From contig CABYSJ010000003.1 in NCBI GenBank assembly GCA_902521615.1, positions 1 through 64,000 on the forward strand: a stretch of DNA of 64,000 nt, read 5' to 3'. Positions 55,356-64,000 of this stretch are shown one piece after another. The position numbers and the translations under genes are program-made. How positions within the stretch are numbered: the first letter of the stretch is position 1; each line of letters opens with the position of its first letter. This DNA comes from an uncultured Pelagibacteraceae bacterium. Lineage in GTDB: Bacteria > Pseudomonadota > Alphaproteobacteria > Pelagibacterales > Pelagibacteraceae. The notes under the pieces are model-generated. The model worked only from the letters and a program-made list of their open reading frames with translations, was not told the DNA's origin and made no database searches.

Positions 55356-56018
55356 TTATAATATATCAAGTAACATACTAAGATCTTTGATTTGATGTTT
55401 TGGGACATAATCTAGATTATCAAAAGTATTGTTGTTTCTATTAACCCAAATAGAATTATAACCATAGTTTCCACCACCTGAAACATCCCAAGTATTTGCA
55501 CTTAAAAAAGCAACTTCATTTGATCGAATTTGATATTGCTTTATTGGAAGATCGTAAACTTTAGAGTCTGGTTTATAAATTCCGACCTCTTCAATTGAAA
55601 AAATATTATCAAATATATTTTCTAAATTATTGCTCTTAACCAATTCATCAAGAAGGTAAGGAGTACCATTTGAAAGAATTGCAAGTTTAAAATCTTTTTC
55701 TTTTAATGATTTTAAAACTTCAGGAACTTCTTTAAATGGTGAAAGAATTTTATAAAGATCTAATAACTCATTTTTCATTGAAGAGTCTATCTCATAAGCT
55801 TTCATAGATTTATCTAAACTATCTTCTGTCACTTGCCAAAAATTCTTATGACGTTTCATTAAACTTCTGAGCCATGTATATTCTAGTTGTGTGGTTCTCC
55901 AATAATTGGCGAAACCTTCCCACTTATCACCTATTTTATCTTTACATTTTTCAGCAGCTGAATTGACATCAAATAAGGTGCCGTAAGCATCAAAAATTAT
56001 TGCTTTAATTTTTTTCAT
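55356..56018 (-). CDS. Haloacid dehalogenase, type II (HAD superfamily)
   Basis: 220 residues. The nucleophile is D10 in FDAYGTLFDVNSA, the sequence typical of L-2-haloacid dehalogenases. Further motifs are AILSNGTP (motif II), KPDSKVYDLP, and LSANTWDVSGGGNYGY near the C-terminus. It would replace the halogen of a 2-haloacid by hydroxyl. Other small HAD hydrolase activities are possible. It lies 20 bases upstream of the pirin gene on the same strand. Confidence 0.85.
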   Translation of the reverse strand: MKKIKAIIFDAYGTLFDVNSAAEKCKDKIGDKWEGFANYWRTTQLEYTWLRSLMKRHKNFWQVTEDSLDKSMKAYEIDSSMKNELLDLYKILSPFKEVPEVLKSLKEKDFKLAILSNGTPYLLDELVKSNNLENIFDNIFSIEEVGIYKPDSKVYDLPIKQYQIRSNEVAFLSANTWDVSGGGNYGYNSIWVNRNNNTFDNLDYVPKHQIKDLSMLLDIL

Positions 56019-56034
56019 AAACTAACTTATCAAT

Positions 56035-56733
56035 ATGAGTAACATTAGATTATTTTATTCAAAAAGTTTATCTCTTAATTTGACTGACAAACTTGATAAA
56101 TCTAAATCTCATTATGTTTCTAAAGTAATGAGAATTAAAGAAAATGAAGTTTTTTCTTTATTTAACAATAGTGGAGAATGGGAAGCTAAAATTTTAAATA
56201 TAACCAAAAGCATAGTTGAGTTTAATGTTACGAAGCAATTAAGACAGAAAGAAAATACAAAAGATCTTTGGCTGGCTTTCTCTCCAATAAAATCAAATTA
56301 CTTTAATTTTATGATCCAAAAAGCAACGGAGCTTGGGGTAACTAAGTTTTTACCAGTCATCTTTGAAAGAACTATTGTTAGAAAGATAAATAAAGAGAGA
56401 TTGGAAAAAGTAATCATAGAAGCCGCCGAACAATCAAATAGAATAACAGTTCCATCAATTGAGGATCCTCAAAAATTAAATAGCTTTCTAAATAATGATA
56501 TGGATTTAATTTTTACTGATCTCAACACTTCTAATACAAAAATTGACATTAAAAAGTTAACTACTAAGCCTACTTGCGTAATCATTGGACCAGAGGGAGA
56601 TTTTTCTGAGGAAGAAAGGGAAGAGATTCTCGGATTTAACGACGTTCAATCAATTAAAATCAATGAAAACATCTTACGATCTGAAACGGCTGTAATTTCT
56701 GCCTTATCGATCATAAATTACGCTATTAATTGA
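56035..56733 (+). CDS. rsmE: 16S rRNA (uracil1498-N3)-methyltransferase
   Basis: 232 residues: an N-terminal PUA-like domain and a SPOUT trefoil-knot domain with KATELGVTKFLP (about 100-111), IIGPEGDFSEEE (about 182-193) and LRSETAVISALSII. It methylates U1498 of 16S rRNA. It is divergent from the haloacid dehalogenase gene (16 bases) and precedes the cox cluster by 61 bases. Confidence 0.93.
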   Translation: MSNIRLFYSKSLSLNLTDKLDKSKSHYVSKVMRIKENEVFSLFNNSGEWEAKILNITKSIVEFNVTKQLRQKENTKDLWLAFSPIKSNYFNFMIQKATELGVTKFLPVIFERTIVRKINKERLEKVIIEAAEQSNRITVPSIEDPQKLNSFLNNDMDLIFTDLNTSNTKIDIKKLTTKPTCVIIGPEGDFSEEEREEILGFNDVQSIKINENILRSETAVISALSIINYAIN

Positions 56734-56794
56734 TATTTTGTCGCTAAAAGTAAAAGTGTATTTTTTTAAAAGACACTCTATATAGGGTAAAAAA

Positions 56795-59246
<2,452 letters not shown>

Positions 59247-59279
59247 GTTTAGCAAACAAGATTTTTTAACTTTAAATTA

Positions 59280-60191
59280 ATGATTAAGTCTAAATTAAAA
59301 AATAAAAACTTATCTCAAGAAGACGCCTTTAATTTATCTGAATTATTTAAATTAATGAAACCAAGAGTAATGTCTTTGGTTATCTTTACATGTGCAGTTG
59401 GATTATTAATGGCTCCAAATATAGTTCCAACAAAAGATGCAATCATTGGAATAATTTTAGTTTCAATTGGAGCGGGAGCAGCTGGGGCTTTAAATATGTG
59501 GTACGAGTCAGATTTAGATGCCCTTATGACAAGAACTTGTTTGAGACCAATTCCGACAGGCAAGGTAAATAGAAATCAAGCACTAGTATTTGGAATTTCT
59601 CTTTCGATTTTTTCTGTAATTGCGCTTGATTATTATTCAAACAGAATATCAGCTAGCTTACTACTTTTTACTATTTTGTTTTATGTATTTGTTTATACAA
59701 TTTGGTTAAAAAGAAAAACTCCGCAGAATATAGTAATCGGAGGAGCTGCAGGAGCACTGCCTCCAGTTATTGGCTGGACTATAGCTACTAATTCTTTGAC
59801 TTTTGAACCAATTACTTTCTTCTTAATTATATTTTTTTGGACTCCTTCACACTTTTGGGCTTTAAGTTTGTATAAATCTGATGATTATAAAAAAGCTAAA
59901 ATTCCAATGCTTCCTTTAACTAATGGAGTTGAGAGTACAAAATTAAACATATTTGTTTATTCTTTAACGATGTTACCTGTAATTATCTTGCCTTATGCAA
60001 TTGGCTTTGTGGGTATAACTTTTTTAATCCCATCTTTAATTTTGACAATTTATTATAATTATTTATGTTTCGAACTTTATAAATTTAAAAAAAACAAATT
60101 TGATGCAAAAAAAGCAAAATCTATTTTTGGATATTCAATTTTGTATTTATTTTTAATTTTTGTTCTTTTTTTAATTGATAAAATTTTATGA
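59280..60191 (+). CDS. ctaB: Protohaem IX farnesyltransferase (haem O synthase)
   Basis: 303 residues with about eight membrane helices. The prenyltransferase Asp-rich motifs are NMWYESDLDALMTRT (about 78-92) and the later YKSDDYKKAKIPMLP region. It adds the farnesyl tail to haem b, making haem O, the precursor of the haem a used by CoxA. Its TGA overlaps the ATG of the next small gene (ATGA). Confidence 0.96.
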   Translation: MIKSKLKNKNLSQEDAFNLSELFKLMKPRVMSLVIFTCAVGLLMAPNIVPTKDAIIGIILVSIGAGAAGALNMWYESDLDALMTRTCLRPIPTGKVNRNQALVFGISLSIFSVIALDYYSNRISASLLLFTILFYVFVYTIWLKRKTPQNIVIGGAAGALPPVIGWTIATNSLTFEPITFFLIIFFWTPSHFWALSLYKSDDYKKAKIPMLPLTNGVESTKLNIFVYSLTMLPVIILPYAIGFVGITFLIPSLILTIYYNYLCFELYKFKKNKFDAKKAKSIFGYSILYLFLIFVLFLIDKIL

Positions 60192-60313
60192 TAACACCTG
60201 ACAAAAAAACAAAGAGAAAAAATATTATAACTGCTATAGCAATTTTAGCATTTATGGTATTTTTATTTATTTTTACTTTATACAACGTTGGAGTATTTGA
60301 TAGACAAATATGA
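60188..60313 (+). CDS. 41-residue membrane protein of the oxidase cluster (CoxF-like position)
   Basis: A 41-codon frame exactly fills the space between ctaB and ctaG, overlapping both by 4 bases (ATGA at each end). It has a basic N-terminus (DKKTKRKN), one membrane helix (about 13-33) and a short periplasmic tail (NVGVFDRQI). Similar short one-helix proteins lie between ctaB and ctaG in other alphaproteobacteria. A role in oxidase assembly is inferred from position; the double overlap is strong evidence that it is translated. Confidence 0.8.
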   Translation: MITPDKKTKRKNIITAIAILAFMVFLFIFTLYNVGVFDRQI

Positions 60314-60843
60314 TTAAAGGCAAAACATTAACTCCTTTACTTTTAGCTGGGATTTTTATCCTTATGTTAGGATTGTCTTTTGCAGCAGTGCCTTTATATG
60401 ATTTGTTCTGTAGAGTAACTGGTTTTGGAGGAACAACCCAGGTTTCAAAAGAAGCTCCAAAAATAGTGTTAGACAAGGTTGTAAGTGTGAGGTTTGATAC
60501 AAATGTGAACAACCTTGATTGGAATTTTAAAGCAAAATCAAACGTCATTGATGTGAAAGTTGGCCAGGTCAACAGAATTGAATTTGAAGTTGAGAATTTA
60601 GGAAACGAAACGACTCATGGTGTAGCTAGTTTTAATGTTTCACCAGCAAGTTTTGGCAAATATTACAGTAAATTAGGATGTTTTTGTTTTGAAAAACAAG
60701 AGTTGAAGGCAGGAGAGAAGGCAACTTACGTAATGACTTTCTATTTAGACCCTGACCTTGTGAACGATCCAACTACAAAAAATCTACAAGATGTAACTAT
60801 GTCGTACACTTTTTTCTCGACAGATTACTATAAACAATCATAA
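60310..60843 (+). CDS. ctaG: Cytochrome c oxidase assembly protein CtaG (Cox11)
   Basis: 177 residues: one N-terminal membrane helix (about 9-28) with PLYDLFCRVTGFGGTT, then a periplasmic immunoglobulin-like domain. The copper-binding CFCF motif is in KLGCFCFEKQ near residue 120. It delivers copper to the CuB site of CoxA. It is coupled to the 41-residue protein upstream by a 4-base overlap and lies 9 bases before coxC. Confidence 0.96.
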   Translation: MIKGKTLTPLLLAGIFILMLGLSFAAVPLYDLFCRVTGFGGTTQVSKEAPKIVLDKVVSVRFDTNVNNLDWNFKAKSNVIDVKVGQVNRIEFEVENLGNETTHGVASFNVSPASFGKYYSKLGCFCFEKQELKAGEKATYVMTFYLDPDLVNDPTTKNLQDVTMSYTFFSTDYYKQS

Positions 60844-60852
60844 TCACGAAAA

Positions 60853-61641
60853 ATGTCAGCAGAAAAAAAACACGATTACCACTTAGTTGATCCAAGTCCT
60901 TGGCCAATCTATACATCTTTTGCATGCTTAGTATTAGCTATAGGCGCGATTTTTTATATGCATAACGGTATTTCATGGGGAATGTATCTAGGTTTAGCTT
61001 TGTTAATTTATGGTGCATATATGTGGTTTAGAGATGTAGTAATCGAAGCTGAACATCAAGGTCATCATACTCCTGTTGTTCAAATTCATCATAGATATGG
61101 AATGACTTTATTTATTGCTTCAGAGGTAATGTTCTTTGTTGCATGGTTCTGGGCTTACTTTGATATAAGTTTATTTCCAAATGAATTTGTTGGAAATGTA
61201 TGGCCACCAAAAGATATTGAAACATTTGATCCTTGGGATATTCCTTTGATAAATACTTTAGTTTTATTATTATCAGGAACAACTGTCACTTGGGCCCATC
61301 ACTCTTTATTGGAGGATGATAGAAAAGGATTTATACAAGGGTTAACTTTAACAGTGATACTAGGTTTCTTTTTTACCTTATTACAAGCATATGAATACCA
61401 TCATGCTACTTTTACCTACTCGGGCCATATTTATGGAGCAGTATTTTATATGGCAACAGGTTTTCACGGTTTTCATGTGATTATTGGAACAATTTTTTTA
61501 GCGGTATGTTTGTGGAGAGGAAGGCTTGGTCATTTCACAAAAGATCATCATTTTGGATTTGAAGCAGCTGCTTGGTACTGGCATTTTGTTGACGTAGTGT
61601 GGCTTTTTTTATTTGCTGCAATATATATTTGGGGAAGTTAA
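60853..61641 (+). CDS. coxC: Cytochrome c oxidase subunit III
   Basis: 262 residues with seven membrane helices. Typical motifs are HDYHLVDPSPWP at the N-terminus, SEVMFFVAWFWAYF (about 92-105), TGFHGFHVIIGT and AAWYWHFVDVVWLFLF. It stabilises the catalytic subunits and helps proton uptake. It stands in the usual alphaproteobacterial position after ctaG. Confidence 0.97.
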   Translation: MSAEKKHDYHLVDPSPWPIYTSFACLVLAIGAIFYMHNGISWGMYLGLALLIYGAYMWFRDVVIEAEHQGHHTPVVQIHHRYGMTLFIASEVMFFVAWFWAYFDISLFPNEFVGNVWPPKDIETFDPWDIPLINTLVLLLSGTTVTWAHHSLLEDDRKGFIQGLTLTVILGFFFTLLQAYEYHHATFTYSGHIYGAVFYMATGFHGFHVIIGTIFLAVCLWRGRLGHFTKDHHFGFEAAAWYWHFVDVVWLFLFAAIYIWGS

Positions 61642-61650
61642 TATTTATCC

Positions 61651-62304
61651 TTGAAGAATAAATTTCTATTTTCAGTATTTGTTTATTTTATTATTTTAAC
61701 TCTTCTCTCTCTAGGGTTTTGGCAAATTTATAGATTAAATTGGAAATTAGAATTAATTGAGCAAATAGAAAATTCTTTAAAAAACGACCCAGTGGAATTA
61801 TCCAGCATTGAAAAAATAAACTATCTTAGAATAAAGACAAGTGGAGATATTGATTTTGACAAACAAATTTACTTGTACAATTTAAATGATGCAGGGAAAC
61901 CTGGATTTGAGGTAATTAATCCAATAAAAATTGGTGATGAAAATTACTTAGTGAATAGGGGATGGATACCTTTTGAAAAAAAAGACCTACCTGAAATAAA
62001 TTTAGTTGATCAAAATCAAATAGTCGGCACTCTTATGCTGCAAACTACACCAAGTACATTCAAGCCTGAAAATGATATTGAAAAAAATTATTGGTTTACT
62101 TTGGATAGAGAAGATATTTTAAAATTTACTGGTAGAAATTTTTCACAGTATGTCATTTATTTAAACGGTGATTATAAAATTCCAAAACCAAGAGTGATAA
62201 CTGCTAAAATTTCAAATAATCATAAGAAGTATGCAATTACTTGGTTTTCTATGGCGATTTCAATTCTTTTAATATATTTATATTTTAGGAAAAAAAATTA
62301 TTAA
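61651..62304 (+). CDS. SURF1 family oxidase assembly protein
   Basis: 217 residues with one membrane helix at each end (about 5-23 and 193-212) and a periplasmic domain with LSLGFWQIYRLNWK, YLVNRGWIPF and YPIP-like GDYKIPKPR. SURF1 helps insert haem a into subunit I. The start is TTG at 61651; no ATG gives a complete first helix. The stop is followed directly by the thrC ATG. Confidence 0.9.
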   Translation: MKNKFLFSVFVYFIILTLLSLGFWQIYRLNWKLELIEQIENSLKNDPVELSSIEKINYLRIKTSGDIDFDKQIYLYNLNDAGKPGFEVINPIKIGDENYLVNRGWIPFEKKDLPEINLVDQNQIVGTLMLQTTPSTFKPENDIEKNYWFTLDREDILKFTGRNFSQYVIYLNGDYKIPKPRVITAKISNNHKKYAITWFSMAISILLIYLYFRKKNY

Positions 62305-63687
62305 ATGAGATACTTTAGTACAAGAGACACATCAAAAACCTTTGAATTTAAAGACGTTTTCATTAAAGGTCTTGCCGATGATGGAGGTTTATTTATTCCA
62401 GAAACATTAGTGAAATATGGGGAAAATGAAATTAGAGATTTAAAAAAACTTAGTTATTCAGAGTTAGCAAAAAAAATTGTTTATCCATTTATTGGTAATT
62501 TTATGTCTGAATCTGAAATGAGTAAAGTTATTGATAAATCTTACTCCACATTTAGAAAAGATAACGTTGTAGATTTCATAAAGATTGGAGACAAAACAAT
62601 ATTAGAATTATTTCATGGTCCTACTCTAGCTTTTAAAGATGTTGCCATGCAACTTTTAGGTAACTTTTACGAATATTATCTAAATAATGAAAATCAAAAA
62701 ATTAATATTGTTGTTGCCACATCTGGAGACACTGGTGCTGCAGCAATTGATGCAATTAAAGGTAAAAAAAATGTTAATATTTTTGTGCTTCATCCAGACA
62801 ATCGTGTTTCACCAGTTCAAAGAAAATTAATGACAACAGGTAAATATGAAAATGTATTTAATATAGCTATAAAGGGAAATTTTGATGATTGCCAAAACCT
62901 GGTTAAATCTATGTTTGCAGATAAGCAGTTTTCAAATGATATCAAAATGTCAGGGGTAAACTCTATTAATTGGGCAAGGATTGTTGCTCAAAGTGTTTAT
63001 TATTTTTATAGTTATTCATTGGTTGAAAATACAGATGAACCAACAAATTTTTCAGTACCAACAGGAAATTTTGGAGATGTTTATGCTGGATATTTAGCCA
63101 AAAAAATGGGCTTGCCTATTAATAAATTAATTGTTGCAACTAATCAAAACGATATTTTACATAGAGCAATATCAAAAGGTAGTTATGAAGCAGAAAAGGT
63201 TTCAGAAACTATTTCTCCTAGTATGGATATTCAAATAGCTAGTAATTTCGAGAGACTTATATTCGATCTTAATAATGAGGATGATAAACAAACTTCATTA
63301 GATATGAAAAATATTAAAGAGAATGGAAAATATTTAATTGGTGATGATAAATTAAATAAAATTAGAGAAAATTTTTTATCAGCTAGTCTGAGTGAGAATG
63401 AGACTTTGGAGATTATTAAAAAGGTGTATGAAAAATTTTCTGTAGTTTTAGATCCACACACAGCAATTGGATATGGTGCTTTCGACAAACATAACCTAAG
63501 AGGAAATAATATTGTACTAGCAACTGCACATCCATGTAAATTTCCTGATGCTGTTTCCAAAGCTATAAATTTTAAATCTGATTTACCAAAAGAACTCGAG
63601 TTTATTTTGAATGAAAAAGAAGATTATGATATAGTAGAAAATAACTTAGAAAAAATTAAAAACTATATTATAGGTAAAACAAAATGA
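62305..63687 (+). CDS. thrC: Threonine synthase
   Basis: 460 residues, the long form of the enzyme. Motifs are YFSTRDTS at the N-terminus, the PLP lysine K111 in TLAFKDVAMQLLG, ATSGDTGAAAIDAI and VPTGNFGDVYAGYLAKKMG. It converts O-phosphohomoserine to threonine. Its position after surf1 at the end of the cox cluster is common in alphaproteobacteria. Its TGA overlaps the peroxiredoxin ATG (ATGA). Confidence 0.96.
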   Translation: MRYFSTRDTSKTFEFKDVFIKGLADDGGLFIPETLVKYGENEIRDLKKLSYSELAKKIVYPFIGNFMSESEMSKVIDKSYSTFRKDNVVDFIKIGDKTILELFHGPTLAFKDVAMQLLGNFYEYYLNNENQKINIVVATSGDTGAAAIDAIKGKKNVNIFVLHPDNRVSPVQRKLMTTGKYENVFNIAIKGNFDDCQNLVKSMFADKQFSNDIKMSGVNSINWARIVAQSVYYFYSYSLVENTDEPTNFSVPTGNFGDVYAGYLAKKMGLPINKLIVATNQNDILHRAISKGSYEAEKVSETISPSMDIQIASNFERLIFDLNNEDDKQTSLDMKNIKENGKYLIGDDKLNKIRENFLSASLSENETLEIIKKVYEKFSVVLDPHTAIGYGAFDKHNLRGNNIVLATAHPCKFPDAVSKAINFKSDLPKELEFILNEKEDYDIVENNLEKIKNYIIGKTK

Positions 63688-64000
63688 AGATTAAAGAAGG
63701 GGAACAACTTCCAAATTCAGAATTTTATTATTTAGACTCAAGTGGAGTAGCAAAAAAAATAAATACAACAGAAGTTTTTAAAAATAACAAAACAATTGTG
63801 ATTGGTGTTCCTGGAGCATTTACAAAAGTTTGTTCCGCAAAACATCTTCCAGGATATGTTAATAATTATGAGGAAGCAAAGAATAAAGGGGTTACAAAAA
63901 TCATTTGTGTTTCAGTTAATGATCCAAATGTGATGAAAGCATGGGGTGATAGTCAAAAAGTTGAGGATAAAATATTTATGGCTGCAGACCCATATTGTGA
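63684..64000 (+). CDS. Peroxiredoxin, Prx5 type (partial, runs off the window)
   Basis: The first 105 residues are visible. The peroxidatic cysteine is C50 in GVPGAFTKVCSAKHLPGY, the Prx5/AhpE-like signature, and CVSVNDPNVMKAW follows. It reduces hydrogen peroxide or alkyl hydroperoxides with glutaredoxin or thioredoxin. It is coupled to thrC by a 4-base overlap. The C-terminal third is beyond the window edge, so a fused glutaredoxin domain cannot be excluded. Confidence 0.9.
   Translation, partial: MKIKEGEQLPNSEFYYLDSSGVAKKINTTEVFKNNKTIVIGVPGAFTKVCSAKHLPGYVNNYEEAKNKGVTKIICVSVNDPNVMKAWGDSQKVEDKIFMAADPYC

Overview
This window looks like a stretch of chromosome from a free-living marine alphaproteobacterium of the SAR11 clade (Candidatus Pelagibacter or a close relative). 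The sequence is very AT-rich, its proteins are rich in Lys, Ile and Asn, gaps between genes are usually 0 to 60 bases, and many start and stop codons overlap (ATGA, TGATG). The gene content fits too: an aa3-type oxidase cluster, a small BMP-type nucleoside transporter, LPS core genes, TIM14-like and DUF3035/DUF2093 proteins. I see no insertion sequence, prophage, CRISPR array, tRNA or rRNA. No gene-free stretch exceeds 300 bases.

Layout: (1) 97-5480, minus strand: an msrA - sulfurtransferase - membrane fusion protein - RND pump operon. (2) 5515-7324: a DMT exporter, a 3-methyladenine glycosylase and a DUF1330 protein. (3) 7368-21897: a large purine island. It holds a secreted cytochrome c; a minus-strand operon uraD-alc-allA-puuE; a divergent plus-strand operon uraH-xdhA-xdhB-guaD-puuD-phosphoribosyltransferase; a bidirectional terminator; and a minus-strand operon for a second deaminase plus a complete BMP-type ABC importer. 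(4) 22025-29617: a lipoprotein, a heat-controlled small heat shock protein, an oligopeptidase, a J-domain protein, a DapA-like aldolase, a cyclopropane fatty acid synthase and hypothetical proteins. (5) 29703-36811: tldD-tldE, an FAD oxidoreductase, a YczE-like membrane protein, typA and a 38-residue basic protein. (6) 36882-38856: groES-groEL. (7) 38990-45415: a HAD protein, ribF-ileS-lspA-DUF3035 lipoprotein-pgi. (8) 45412-53074: rsmD-purD, then lipid A/Kdo genes (lpxL-like, lpxK, waaA, msbA) and ubiA. (9) 53115-56733: DUF2721, quinone oxidoreductase, pirin, haloacid dehalogenase, rsmE. (10) 56795-64000: coxB-coxA-ctaB-small protein-ctaG-coxC-surf1-thrC and the start of a peroxiredoxin.

The purine island encodes a near-continuous route from guanine or xanthine to glyoxylate plus two urea: guanine deaminase, xanthine dehydrogenase, membrane urate oxidase (PuuD), HIU hydrolase, OHCU decarboxylase, PuuE-type allantoinase, allantoicase and ureidoglycolate lyase. 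An importer and a purine phosphoribosyltransferase sit beside it. PuuD lacks its usual C-terminal cytochrome c domain, and a separate small cytochrome c lies at the far edge of the same cluster. No urease, XdhC chaperone or dedicated regulator is present here. In an organism group known to need glycine or a glycine precursor, the glyoxylate product may matter as much as the nitrogen.

The clearest regulatory signals are heat-related. The small heat shock gene has a sigma-32-type promoter and a 5' leader that can fold into a ROSE-like RNA thermometer. The groES promoter has the same -35 element at the same spacing, overlapped by a perfect 15-base palindrome.
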